From: Afifellaceae bacterium | GTDB taxonomy: Bacteria > Pseudomonadota > Alphaproteobacteria > Rhizobiales > Afifellaceae | Assembly (NCBI GenBank): GCA_028284625.1 | Contig: JANQRH010000024.1 | Coordinates: forward strand, 1 to 57,895 | Length of the DNA: 57,895 nucleotides | Reading direction: 5' to 3' | Shown: positions 8,184 through 17,071 of the stretch, piece by piece | Position numbering within the stretch: position 1 is the stretch's first letter | Layout of the letters: each line of letters begins with the position of its first letter | The notes under the pieces: model-generated | Told to the model about the DNA's origin: nothing | Seen by the model: only the letters and a program-made list of their open reading frames with translations | Database searches by the model: none | Translations under genes and position numbers: made by a program

Positions 8184-9194
8184 CTACTCCGCCTCCTCCT
8201 CATAGCCCGCCAGATGCAGCGGCATGGCGGGGATGCCTTGCAGCTCGCACCATCGGACCAACGCCTCTTCGCGGCCATGCGTCACCCACACCTCTTGCGG
8301 CGCCACTTCGCGGATCGTGGCGCACAGCTCGTCCCAGTCTGCGTGGTCGGAGAGGATAAGCGGCAGCTCCACGCCGCGCTGCTTGGCGCGCTGGCGCACG
8401 CGCATCCAGCCTGAGGCGAAGCAGGCGACCGGATCGGCAAAGCGCCGCGCCCAGCGGTCGGCGAACGCTGAGGGCGGGCACACAACGATCGCGCCGGCGA
8501 AATCGAGCGCCTTGCCCTTCTCTAAGGTGGCGGGCGCGAGTCGCCCGAGGTCGACGCCTTCCTCCACGTAGAGATCGCAGAGCTTCTGCAGCGCGCCGTG
8601 GATGTAGATCGGCGCGTCGTAGCCGGCCTCGCGGATGAGCGCGATGACGCGCTGCGCCTTACCCAAGGCATAAGCGCCGACCATGTGCGTGCGCTCCGGG
8701 AACTGCGCCACGGAAGCGAGCAGCTTCTTGATCTCCGCGCGATCGTCGGGATGGCGGAAGACCGGGAGCGCGAAGGTCGCCTCGGTGATGAAAACATCGC
8801 AGGCGATCGGCTCGAAGTTCCGGCAGGTCGGGTCGTCGCGCCGCTTGTAATCGCCCGACGCGACAATCTTGGTGCCGTCCATCTCAACGGCGATCTGTGC
8901 AGAGCCGAGCACATGGCCGGCGGGATGGAAGGTGACGGTCACGCCATTAATCGTCTGCGTCTCGTTGAGCTTGGCGGCTTGCGTGGAGCCGGCGAAGCCT
9001 TCGCCGTAGCGCTCCGCCATGATCTTCAGTGTCTCGGGCGTGGCGAGCACTGCGCCGTGGCCGGGGCGGGCGTGGTCGGAATGGCCGTGCGTGACAAGCG
9101 CGCGCTCCACCGCCCGCGTCGGGTCGATATAGAAATCGCCCGGCGGGCAATAGATACCTGCCGGTGTGGCGCGGAGGAGATCGGTGGGGCGCAT
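8184..9194 (-). CDS. Ligase-associated DNA exonuclease (metallo-beta-lactamase fold)
   Basis: A 336-residue beta-lactamase/beta-CASP-type nuclease of the family normally paired with an ATP-dependent DNA ligase. The metal-binding HGHSDHARPGH is at residues 36-46. Further histidine and aspartate motifs include VTFHPAGHVLGSAQI, VASGDYKR, ADWDELC and WVTHGREEALVRW. A short N-terminal extension from ATG 9218 (MCLFILAK) is possible; a much longer upstream frame is rejected because it runs through the divergent helicase gene. It is divergent from the helicase, with starts 99 bp apart. No ligase gene lies on either side. Confidence 0.9.
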   Translation of the reverse strand: MRPTDLLRATPAGIYCPPGDFYIDPTRAVERALVTHGHSDHARPGHGAVLATPETLKIMAERYGEGFAGSTQAAKLNETQTINGVTVTFHPAGHVLGSAQIAVEMDGTKIVASGDYKRRDDPTCRNFEPIACDVFITEATFALPVFRHPDDRAEIKKLLASVAQFPERTHMVGAYALGKAQRVIALIREAGYDAPIYIHGALQKLCDLYVEEGVDLGRLAPATLEKGKALDFAGAIVVCPPSAFADRWARRFADPVACFASGWMRVRQRAKQRGVELPLILSDHADWDELCATIREVAPQEVWVTHGREEALVRWCELQGIPAMPLHLAGYEEEAE

Positions 9195-9293
9195 CTTGGC
9201 CAAGATAAAGAGGCACATGCGGCCGCGCGAGGGGAGGATTGCGGCGGCAACGGCGACTCGACTTGCCGCGCCAGCGGTTCTAGCTTTGTTCCG

Positions 9294-11939
9294 ATGACCG
9301 CGCAGACGCCCATACCGGCCGCAACGCCGCTTCCCGCCGCCTTCGGCGCCTGGTTTGCGACGCGCGGGTGGGCGCCACGGGCGCATCAATTGGAGCTTCT
9401 TGCGAAAGCGCAAGCCGGGCGCTCGGTGCTCCTCATTGCGCCGACGGGGGCGGGGAAGACGCTTGCCGGCTTTCTGCCGAGCCTTGTGGATCTGGCGCAT
9501 GAGACCGCGGTGCCGAAAAAGGCCAAGCCCGGCATGCCGGTTATTGGGCCGCACACGCTTTATGTCTCGCCGCTGAAGGCGCTGGCGGTCGACATCCACC
9601 GCAACCTCGAACTGCCGGTTCAGGAAATGGGGCTGCCGATCCGGCTTGAGACGCGCACCGGCGATACGCCCGTCTACAAGCGGCAGCGGCAGAAGATCGA
9701 CCCGCCCGATGTTCTGCTCACCACGCCGGAACAGGTGGCGCTGCTTCTCGCCTCAAAGGACTCACGACGCTTTTTCAAGCGGCTGAAGACGGTGATCTTC
9801 GACGAGCTGCATTCGCTTGTGGTGTCGAAGCGCGGCGATCTTCTGTCGCTCGGTCTGGCGCGGCTGCGCGAGTTGGCGCCGGACGTGAAGACGATCGGGC
9901 TATCCGCGACCGTTGCCGATCCCGACGCGCTGTGCGCCTGGCTCATGCCGCAGGCACCGGACGCGCCACGCCGCCTCGCCGACAAGATCATCGTGGAGGG
10001 CGGGGCGGCGCCGGACATTTCCATAGTGGAGACGGAGACGCGCGTGCCGTGGCAGGGGCATACCGCGCTCTATGCTCTGCCGACGGTCTACGACGCGATC
10101 AAGGCGCACAAGACGACGCTGCTTTTCGTCAACACGCGCTGGCAGGCGGAGCTTCTCTTCCGCGAGCTCTGGCGAATCAATGACGATGCGCTGGAGATTG
10201 CGCTGCATCACGGCTCGCTCGATCGCGGGCAGCGGCGCAAGGTGGAATCCGCCATGGCGGCGGGCAAGCTGCGCGCCGTGGTCGCGACCTCCACCCTCGA
10301 CCTCGGCATCGACTGGGGCGACGTCGATCTCGTGGCCCATATCGGCGCGCCGAAGGGCGCAAGCCGTCTGGCGCAACGTATCGGCCGCGCCAATCATCGC
10401 ATGGACGAGCCGTCGAAGGGCCTGCTCGTCCCCTCCAACCGCTTCGAGGTTCTGGAGTGTCGCGCCGCACTGGATGCCAACTATCTCGGTCATCAGGACA
10501 CGCCGCCGCTCAGGCCCGGTGCGCTCGATGTTTTGGCGCAGCATGTCCTTGGCATGGCGGTGGCGGAGCCGTTCGACGCCAAGGCGCTCTACGATGAAAT
10601 CACCTCGGCGGAGCCCTACCGCGATCTCACGTGGGAGCGTTTTGAGCGCGTCGTCGATTTCGTCGCCACGGGCGGTTATGCGCTGAGAAATTACGAACGC
10701 TACGCGAAAATCCGCCGGCGCAAGGACGGGCCGCACAAAGGCCGGTGGGGGATCAGCAACCCGCGCATCGCGCAGCAATACCGGCTGAACATCGGCACCA
10801 TCGTGGAAGCGCCGATGCTCAACGTCGTGCTCGGGCGGCCGAAGAAGGGCGTGATCCGCGGCGGCAAGCGGCTGGGGCAGATCGAGGAATATTTTCTGGA
10901 AGCGCTGACGCCGGGCGATACGTTCCGCTTTGCCGGCCGCGTGCTGCGCTTTGAGGGCATTCGCGAGAACATTGCCTATGTGACGCAAGGTGGCGACGAG
11001 GACCCGAGCATTCCGTCTTTTGAGGGCGGCAAGTTCCCGCTCACCACCTATCTGGCGAGCCAGGTGCGCGACATCCTTTCCGATCGCCAACGCTGGTCCA
11101 AGCTGCCGGACCAGGTGTGCGAGTGGCTGACTTACCAGGAGGAGCGCTCGCGTTTGCCTGGCGCTGATGAGCTTCTGGTGGAGACTTTTCCGCACGACAA
11201 GAAGTTCTATCTGGCGGCGTTTCCCTTTGAAGGTCGGCTGGCGCATCAGACGCTCGGCATGCTTCTGACGCGGCGATTGGAGCGGGCTGGGGCGCGGCCG
11301 CTCGGCTTTGTTGCGACGGACTACTCCATCGCCGTGTGGGCGCTGCGCGATCTCGGCGCGCTGTTTGAGGCGGGTCGCCCGTCGCTCGCTGCCCTCTTCG
11401 ACGAGGACATGCTCGGCGACGACCTCGATGCGTGGATGGCGGAATCCTATCTCCTGAAACGCACGTTCCGGAACTGCGCCATCATCTCCGGGCTGATCGA
11501 ACGCCGGCATCCGGGCGAGGAGAAGACCGGGCGGCAGGTGACGGTCTCCACCGACCTCATCTACGACGTGCTCAGGAGCCACGAGCCGGACCATATTCTG
11601 CTCGATGCCACGCGCGCGGATGCGGCCGGTGGGCTCCTCGACATCCATCGGCTTGGCGAAATGCTCTATCGCGTGAAGGGCCGAATCGTACATCAAAGGC
11701 TGGAACGCGTCTCGCCGCTCGCCGTGCCCGTGATGTTGCAGATCGGGAAAGTGCCAGTGTTCGGCGAGGCGCAGACCGACATTCTCGTGGATGCGTCGGA
11801 AGCGCTGATCCGCGAGGCGATGGGTGAAGCGCCTGCGGAACCTGAGGAGCACGCGCGTGCAATTGCAGCTCAGCCTGCGGCCAAGAGAACCGCAAAGCGC
11901 AAGCCGAGACGCGCGGCGCGCACGGCCCGGGCTGGCTGA
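9294..11939 (+). CDS. Ligase-associated DEXH-box DNA helicase (Lhr-like)
   Basis: An 881-residue superfamily 2 helicase. Walker A APTGAGKT is at residues 49-56. The Walker B box reads DELH (about 170-173). Motif III-like LSATVADP, then the second RecA-like domain with LDLGIDWGDVD and QRIGRANHR follow. The C-terminal half (about 430-881) matches the accessory region of bacterial Lhr-core proteins. The family member 'ligase-associated DEXH helicase' clusters with exonuclease and PdeM genes, as here. ATG 9294 begins MTAQTPIPAATPLPAAF; upstream in-frame codons fall within the divergent exonuclease gene. The next gene, pdeM, starts 1 bp after the stop. Confidence 0.92.
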   Translation: MTAQTPIPAATPLPAAFGAWFATRGWAPRAHQLELLAKAQAGRSVLLIAPTGAGKTLAGFLPSLVDLAHETAVPKKAKPGMPVIGPHTLYVSPLKALAVDIHRNLELPVQEMGLPIRLETRTGDTPVYKRQRQKIDPPDVLLTTPEQVALLLASKDSRRFFKRLKTVIFDELHSLVVSKRGDLLSLGLARLRELAPDVKTIGLSATVADPDALCAWLMPQAPDAPRRLADKIIVEGGAAPDISIVETETRVPWQGHTALYALPTVYDAIKAHKTTLLFVNTRWQAELLFRELWRINDDALEIALHHGSLDRGQRRKVESAMAAGKLRAVVATSTLDLGIDWGDVDLVAHIGAPKGASRLAQRIGRANHRMDEPSKGLLVPSNRFEVLECRAALDANYLGHQDTPPLRPGALDVLAQHVLGMAVAEPFDAKALYDEITSAEPYRDLTWERFERVVDFVATGGYALRNYERYAKIRRRKDGPHKGRWGISNPRIAQQYRLNIGTIVEAPMLNVVLGRPKKGVIRGGKRLGQIEEYFLEALTPGDTFRFAGRVLRFEGIRENIAYVTQGGDEDPSIPSFEGGKFPLTTYLASQVRDILSDRQRWSKLPDQVCEWLTYQEERSRLPGADELLVETFPHDKKFYLAAFPFEGRLAHQTLGMLLTRRLERAGARPLGFVATDYSIAVWALRDLGALFEAGRPSLAALFDEDMLGDDLDAWMAESYLLKRTFRNCAIISGLIERRHPGEEKTGRQVTVSTDLIYDVLRSHEPDHILLDATRADAAGGLLDIHRLGEMLYRVKGRIVHQRLERVSPLAVPVMLQIGKVPVFGEAQTDILVDASEALIREAMGEAPAEPEEHARAIAAQPAAKRTAKRKPRRAARTARAG

Positions 11940-11940
11940 G

Positions 11941-12615
11941 ATGCAGGTGACGATCGCCGATACGCCTGTCGTGCTCGATCCGGCGGGCGGATTGTTTTTG
12001 CCGGAGAGCCGGACGCTCGTGGTCGCCGATCTGCACCTTGAGAAGGCGTCGAGTTTCGCACGCCGCGGCATGCTCCTGCCGCCCTACGACACCAAAGCGA
12101 CACTCAGGAATCTCGCCGATATCATTGAGCGCCGCGCGCCGCGAAGCGTGATTGCGCTCGGCGATTCCTTTCATGATGTCGGCGGTCACGGACGGTTGGC
12201 GGACGCCGACCGACTGCGGCTCGCGGCACTCCAGGGTGGGCGCGAGTGGATCTGGATCAAGGGCAATCACGACCCGGAGTTCCCCGCCGATATTGGCGGC
12301 GATGTCGTGGCCGAGTGCGTTGCGGAGAGACTCACCTTCCGGCACGAGCCAGTCGAAGGATTAGCGCCGGGCGAGGTCGCAGGTCATTTGCATCCGGCGG
12401 CGAAGATCCGCGGCAATGGCCGCAGCGTTCGCCGCCGTGCTTTCGTCACCGACGGCATGCGCATGGTGCTGCCGGCCTTCGGTGTGCTGACCGGCGGACT
12501 GAATGTGCTCGACCGCGCCTTCGCGCCGCTCTTTGCGCCCGGCGCGCTGAAGCCGTTTCTGATCGGCGATGGGCGACTCTTTCCGGTGGCGTTCGAGGCG
12601 CTCTGTCCGGACTGA
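11941..12615 (+). CDS. pdeM: Ligase-associated metallophosphoesterase PdeM
   Basis: A 224-residue calcineurin-like phosphoesterase. Metal ligands are visible in order: ADLHLEKASSFARRG (Asp30, His32), LGDSFHDVGG, IKGNHDPEF and GEVAGHLHP. This pattern is characteristic of the PdeM family encoded next to the ligase-associated helicase and exonuclease, and thought to act in DNA damage repair. ATG 11941 follows the helicase TGA by a single base, so the genes are translationally coupled. The open frame extends upstream inside the helicase gene but the native N-terminus is MQVTIADTPVVLDP. Confidence 0.9.
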   Translation: MQVTIADTPVVLDPAGGLFLPESRTLVVADLHLEKASSFARRGMLLPPYDTKATLRNLADIIERRAPRSVIALGDSFHDVGGHGRLADADRLRLAALQGGREWIWIKGNHDPEFPADIGGDVVAECVAERLTFRHEPVEGLAPGEVAGHLHPAAKIRGNGRSVRRRAFVTDGMRMVLPAFGVLTGGLNVLDRAFAPLFAPGALKPFLIGDGRLFPVAFEALCPD

Positions 12616-12626
12616 GCAAACAGGCG

Positions 12627-13385
12627 CTAAGGCTCCGGCGCGGTGATCGGAAAATCGAAATAGGTTTTTGGGAACGGCTCGTCGATCAGGTCGAAGTGCC
12701 ACCATTCGCGCCGATAGTTCCGGAAGCCGGCCTCCGCCATTAGCTCCACCAGAAGCGCGCGGTTGGTCTGGGCGTCCTCGCTGACGCTGGTGTCGGCGGT
12801 GTAGCTTTTCAGGCTGAAGCAATCGTAGCCCGTGCCGAAGTCGAGGCTGTTATCGGGAAAGCGCACGCCTTTCGGCTCGTCGCACGGGATGAGCAGCTCC
12901 CCGGCCTTATAGGCGCGCTGCGCCGGGGGCGGCAGCTTCACGATCGTGAGGTCGACCGAGCTGCCGCGCGAATGGCCGGAACGGCGCGCGATCCAGCCGC
13001 TCTCAAAGAGCCGGCTCTTGTCGATGTCGGGATAGAACTCCGCCTTCGTGTCCTCGTCGCCGGCGACCTCCGACCAGGTGACGAATGCGGACACAGCCCG
13101 CTTCGGCCGATAGCAATCATAGACCTTCAGGGTCAGAAACTGTTCGCGCAGGCGATTCTGGACGCCCTTCAGCGCTTCAGCCGCCTTTCTCGTCAAGATG
13201 CACTCCGCGGCCTCATAGCCGGGGATCGTCCGGCCGACGAAATTGTGTGCGCCGGCATAGCGCATCTCCTGAAGGATGGTCGGATCGACGCTGCGCAGAT
13301 GGACGAAGCCGTCCGGCAACTCGGCGTGTGCGATGCCGGCCGACAGATGGATGGCGGCGGCGATGGCAAGATGAAGAGGGCGCAC
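12627..13385 (-). CDS. Secreted VanX/DdpX-type D-alanyl-D-alanine dipeptidase
   Basis: Zinc peptidase of family M15D, which splits D-Ala-D-Ala. The 252-residue product has a signal peptide (MRPLHLAIAAAIHLSAGIAHA) and the complete active site: Arg93 in YRPKRA, zinc ligands His138 and Asp145 in SGHSRGSSVDL, and Glu227-His230 in EWWHF. The start is GTG 13385, 6 nt after the stop of the caspase-like gene and without a ribosome site, so translation is probably coupled. A periplasmic location suggests recycling or trimming of peptidoglycan dipeptides rather than vancomycin resistance; no VanH or VanA gene is nearby. Confidence 0.9.
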   Translation of the reverse strand: MRPLHLAIAAAIHLSAGIAHAELPDGFVHLRSVDPTILQEMRYAGAHNFVGRTIPGYEAAECILTRKAAEALKGVQNRLREQFLTLKVYDCYRPKRAVSAFVTWSEVAGDEDTKAEFYPDIDKSRLFESGWIARRSGHSRGSSVDLTIVKLPPPAQRAYKAGELLIPCDEPKGVRFPDNSLDFGTGYDCFSLKSYTADTSVSEDAQTNRALLVELMAEAGFRNYRREWWHFDLIDEPFPKTYFDFPITAPEP

Positions 13386-13391
13386 GGGGTG

Positions 13392-15062
13392 TCAGTCGGG
13401 TTTGCGGCCGGTCTGTTCACCGGCGAGGCAGCAGGCCGATGCCCAGCCGCTGATGCCCTGCCAGGTGACGGTGCACCATTTGTTGCTGTAGCCGGAGACG
13501 GAGCGGCAGGCCGATACGGCAATGCCGGATCCGTTGGGCGGGATCTCCGCCACGATGCCATAGCGCGTGCTCGGGCCGCTGCGCATATTGAGCACGTCGT
13601 TGTTGGCGACGCCGATCACGCGATAGGTCTCCGGTGCCGAAGCGGAGCCTCCGCCGGCCGGGCCGAGGTAACGCGAATACGACCAGCCGGACACGCATTT
13701 GTAGCGCACCTCGCACCACGGATAGCGATAGCCGGCGACATCGACACAATTGCCGATGCCGACGCCCTGGGCGCCCGGTGGCATGCTGCCGGTGGTGGGG
13801 GCGTCGCGATCCGGATTGGAACGCACCCAAAGGACGTCGTGGGATGACACGCCGGTGACCTGGTAGATGCCGTGCGGATGGCCGCAATCGTCGGATCGTT
13901 GCGGTAGCGGCTCTGGCGCGGGTGCAGGCGCAGGCGTTGCCGCTTCTTCGGTGCGGGCGCGGGCAAGGTCGATCAGCCGCTGCATGCGCGTGCGCGCGCC
14001 CTCCGCGTAGAGGCCTTCCGGAAAGGCGGCGATATAGCGTTGATAGGAGGCGATCGTGTCTTCCTCCGTCACGGTCTGCCAGAGATCGTTTTCCACCAAT
14101 CCGCTAAGCAGCGAATTCACCTGGCTGGTGCGCGGCGAGTCGGGGTGCTTTCTGAGATAGGCGCGGTAGGCCTCTTCGGTGTTCTCAGAGATGGCGGCGA
14201 AGTAATCCGCTTCGGCAAGGTGGCTGCCGTCATCGGCGGGCGGCGGCGTGGGAGCCTCTTCGTCTTCCGCAGGCGTTGTGGAAGCGGCGGCGGCCGGCTT
14301 CAAGTAGATTTCCGTTGCGCCCAAGGAGCCGTAGACGAACGGCTCCTGCCGGCCGCCGGTCTCCGCCAGCACCTCGTCATGGACGATGCGGAACAGGAAG
14401 TTGATCTCAAGGCCGGGCGTTTCGATGTTGCGCAGGAGTGCCGCCGCGTAGGGGCTGTGATCACCGTCACCGTCATCGGCGGTGGTCCCGCCCTTGGCGG
14501 CATAGGCGACGAGTGTCTGCGCCGGCGGCTCCACGCGCGCCAGGCCGCGGCCGATGGAGCGGCGTGCTTCGTTGCGCTGCATGCCGGCGATGAACGGGTT
14601 GTCGCGGCAAGCGTCGAGCAGGATCAGCCGCAGCCGCGAGGCGCCTTCCACCGCGCGCTGAACACGCGCCAGGGAGATGGCCTCGTCTTCCACATGCGTG
14701 TCGCGCTTCAGCTTGGCGTCGATGGGGATGAGGAAGTTGGCGCCGTTCAGCTCAATGCCGTGGCCGGCATAATAGACGAGCGCAATGTCGGCGCCCGCGG
14801 CGGACAGCTCAAAATCCTGCAGGGCAGCGCGCATCTCAGCGCCGCTCAGATCGTTCAAGAGCGTGATATCGAAGTCGAGGCGCTCAAGTGCTTCTGCCAG
14901 CGCGTTGGCGTCGTTCGCCGGGTTGGGAAGCTGAGAGACGCTTTCATAGGCGGAGTTGCCGATCACCAGCGCGACGCGGCCTTGGGCTGCGAATACGGGC
15001 CCGATGAGCAAGGCGCCGAGCGCAAGAAACGCCGCTGTCAGCCGTAGCACAATGCCCTGCAT
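13392..15062 (-). CDS. Secreted caspase-like (C14) protease with two bacterial SH3 domains
   Basis: A 556-residue protein. A signal peptide covers about residues 1-26. A caspase p20-like domain follows (ALVIGNSAYESVSQLPNPAND), with the catalytic dyad His101 (VYYAGHGIELNGANF) and Cys152 (LILLDACRDNPF). The middle (about 290-385) is helical and TPR-like. Two SH3b-type domains (about 400-465 and 483-548) each contain VRSNPDRDA or MRSGPSTRYG and a C-terminal GW motif plus several cysteines. SH3b domains often bind peptidoglycan. ATG 15062 has a GAGGACGCGGG purine run upstream; the longer frame to 15290 lacks a signal peptide. It is cotranscribed with the VanX-type gene. Confidence 0.88.
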   Translation of the reverse strand: MQGIVLRLTAAFLALGALLIGPVFAAQGRVALVIGNSAYESVSQLPNPANDANALAEALERLDFDITLLNDLSGAEMRAALQDFELSAAGADIALVYYAGHGIELNGANFLIPIDAKLKRDTHVEDEAISLARVQRAVEGASRLRLILLDACRDNPFIAGMQRNEARRSIGRGLARVEPPAQTLVAYAAKGGTTADDGDGDHSPYAAALLRNIETPGLEINFLFRIVHDEVLAETGGRQEPFVYGSLGATEIYLKPAAAASTTPAEDEEAPTPPPADDGSHLAEADYFAAISENTEEAYRAYLRKHPDSPRTSQVNSLLSGLVENDLWQTVTEEDTIASYQRYIAAFPEGLYAEGARTRMQRLIDLARARTEEAATPAPAPAPEPLPQRSDDCGHPHGIYQVTGVSSHDVLWVRSNPDRDAPTTGSMPPGAQGVGIGNCVDVAGYRYPWCEVRYKCVSGWSYSRYLGPAGGGSASAPETYRVIGVANNDVLNMRSGPSTRYGIVAEIPPNGSGIAVSACRSVSGYSNKWCTVTWQGISGWASACCLAGEQTGRKPD

Positions 15063-15159
15063 CCCGCGTCCTCGGCATCGTTGTGATGATCGCCGGTCAG
15101 GCGCGACGAGGTTACACGGCCCGTCCGGCGCTGGCCAGCCGACGGCCGCGCGCCTGCCT

Positions 15160-15912
15160 TCATGAGCGGCGGAGGATGACGCCGGCGAGCCAGCCGGTGA
15201 AGAGCGCCAAGGCCACGCAGACGAGGCCGTAATAGAACGGGAAATCGATGGCGGCGCGGGCGATGCGCTCCGAAAAGCCATCCTTGGCAATGGAGAGAAT
15301 CTGGGTCTCGCCGGCCAGGAACGCCTCGTCGCGGAAGAGGTAGACGCTCACCCGATAATCGCCGATCGGTATTTCGCTCGGCAGGAAGAACGTCGTGCGG
15401 AACACGTCGGGCGCGAGGAAGATCACCTCCTTCTCGCGCTCCACATAGAGGCCGCGCTCGGTCTTGAGGTCGATCAGCGCTTCGGCGAGTTGCTGGGATG
15501 TCGATTCAGCGCGGGACTCTTGAACGAAGGACAGGCTCGGCACGCCGAGGCGATATTCCAGGAGCTGCTCGGGCGTGACGGAAGCGCTGAAGTTCTCGCT
15601 GAGATGCATGACGTAATAGGTCGGCACGTTGGCAAAGGCGCGCGAGGTGCGGTTCGCCCAGACACCAAGCACGCGCTCCTTGCGCCGCACGATCATGTCC
15701 TGCTCCGGGCCCTGCACCACGACCGCCACTTCGTAGCCGTCCGCATCTTCCGGTCCCCCGCGCACGGCGCCGAACACGACGATCCGCTCGCCGGTGAAGC
15801 TGGAGGTGATGGAGACCGCCTCGTCCGACAGCGTGGAGACGAGGCTCTCGCCGTTGGCCGGCACGCTCGGCATGGCGGCGAGCATCGCCAGTGCAAGGAG
15901 CCATCGCCTCAT
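15160..15912 (-). CDS. TIGR02186-family membrane protein
   Basis: A 250-residue protein of a conserved alphaproteobacterial family with no known function. It has an N-terminal signal peptide (MRRWLLALAMLAAMPSVPANG), a large extracytoplasmic beta-rich region containing TGERIVVFGAVRG and EVAVVVQGPEQDMIVRRKERVLG, and one C-terminal membrane segment (FYYGLVCVALALFTGWLAGVI). Its ATG overlaps the stop of the TauE/SafE gene by 4 bp, so the two are translationally coupled. That constant partnership suggests an accessory role in anion or sulfonate/sulfite transport, which is inference. Confidence 0.85.
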   Translation of the reverse strand: MRRWLLALAMLAAMPSVPANGESLVSTLSDEAVSITSSFTGERIVVFGAVRGGPEDADGYEVAVVVQGPEQDMIVRRKERVLGVWANRTSRAFANVPTYYVMHLSENFSASVTPEQLLEYRLGVPSLSFVQESRAESTSQQLAEALIDLKTERGLYVEREKEVIFLAPDVFRTTFFLPSEIPIGDYRVSVYLFRDEAFLAGETQILSIAKDGFSERIARAAIDFPFYYGLVCVALALFTGWLAGVILRRS

Positions 15913-16835
15913 AGCGCGCCTCCCATGATGGCGAGGGAGTGGATTTCTTCAGGCCGGGCAAACAGGCTGAAGAGCACGCGAAGCGCGACGGCAAGGACAA
16001 GAAGCGCAAGAAGCGCCCGCAATTGCTCGGCGCGGATGGCCTGCCCAACCTGTGCACCGAACTGCGCGCCGACCACGCCGCCAACCATCAGCAGGAAGGC
16101 GAGCATAATGTCGACGGTCATGTTGGCAGTGGCGTGCAGCACCGTGGCCACCGCCATGGTGGTCAGCGTGTAGGCGAGCGATGTGCCGATCACCACGTTG
16201 GTGGGGACGCGCAGGAGATAGATCAGCGCCGGCACCATGATGAAGCCGCCTCCGAGGCCGAGGACGGCGCCGAGAAAGCCGATGGAGGAGCCGAGCGCGA
16301 TGATCGGCAAGACGCTGACATAGAGCTTCGAGCGGCGGAAACGCATCTTCAGCGGCAGGCCGTGCACCCAATTGTGGTGGGCGGAGCCGCGCGGTCGGGC
16401 TGGCCGGCCGGCGCGTGTGCGTAAGATCGCGCGCAGCGATTCCCGCAGCATGATGACGCCGATGAAGCCGAGAAAGACGACGTAGGCGACAGAGATGATC
16501 AAATCGAGCTGGCCGACCGAGCGCAGCGCACGAAATGTCAGCACGCCGAGGGCGGAGCCCGCGACACCACCGGCCGCCAGGAGCAGCGTCATCTTTTCGT
16601 CGATCAGGCGGCGGCGCCAATAGGAGAGCGCTGCGGAGGTAGAGGAGGCGACAATCTGCGGCGTGACGGTCGCCACGGCCACAGCCGGCGGAATGCCTGA
16701 GAAGATGAGAAGCGGCGTCAGGAGAAAACCGCCGCCAACGCCGAACATGCCCGACAGGAACCCGACGGCGCCCCCCATGCCCAGAAACAGGAACATGTTC
16801 ACTGTCAGCTCGGCGATGGGAAGGTAAAGTTGCAC
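15909..16835 (-). CDS. TauE/SafE-family anion exporter
   Basis: A 308-residue inner-membrane protein with about eight hydrophobic segments. The duplicated family motif is clear: GFLSGMFGVGGGFLLTPLLIF near the start and GFLGAVLGLGGGFIMVPALIY in the second half. Members move sulfite, sulfoacetate or related organosulfur anions. The start is GTG 16835 (MQLYLPIAELTVNMFLF), which matches the usual N-terminus of rhizobial homologues; an ATG at 16796 is an alternative. It heads a two-gene unit with the TIGR02186 gene. Confidence 0.88.
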   Translation of the reverse strand: MQLYLPIAELTVNMFLFLGMGGAVGFLSGMFGVGGGFLLTPLLIFSGIPPAVAVATVTPQIVASSTSAALSYWRRRLIDEKMTLLLAAGGVAGSALGVLTFRALRSVGQLDLIISVAYVVFLGFIGVIMLRESLRAILRTRAGRPARPRGSAHHNWVHGLPLKMRFRRSKLYVSVLPIIALGSSIGFLGAVLGLGGGFIMVPALIYLLRVPTNVVIGTSLAYTLTTMAVATVLHATANMTVDIMLAFLLMVGGVVGAQFGAQVGQAIRAEQLRALLALLVLAVALRVLFSLFARPEEIHSLAIMGGAL

Positions 16836-17008
16836 CCGCGGCGCCCGTTAAAGTGTTTTGTCGTTTCGTTCTTGGTTCCCGGCGGCCTCAAAGAAAAATA
16901 AGCGCCCGCAAGGCAGCGCTGTCAAACGATGAACAGGCTAAACCGCGCGAATATTGCCTGAACTTCGGTCAAAGGCGCGTTAATTGGAGAAAAGTCGGCC
17001 TTGAAAAG

Positions 17009-17045
17009 CAATTCGGCCTCCCGTTTGAGGGAGGCCGAACTTTTT
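17009..17045 (-). terminator. Hairpin after the podJ-like gene
   Basis: TTCGGCCTCCC (17012-17022) pairs with GGGAGGCCGAA (17029-17039), an 11-bp perfect stem. It lies 33 bp past the stop of the podJ-like gene. In minus orientation the stem is followed by TTGCTTTTC; in plus orientation by CTTTTT. It would stop transcripts of the podJ-like gene before the TauE gene, and may work in both directions. Confidence 0.75.
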
Positions 17046-17071
17046 CGCTCGGTGCAGTTGGGAGAAGGCGG

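Noticed and set aside
9900-12071. 723-codon minus-strand frame opposite the helicase gene
   Set aside because: Antisense to a motif-complete helicase, low-complexity His/Arg-rich product, no ribosome site.
12627-13385. VanX-type gene as part of a vancomycin-resistance cluster
   Set aside because: No VanA/VanH/VanR/VanS genes; periplasmic signal peptide and coupling to the caspase gene suggest another role.
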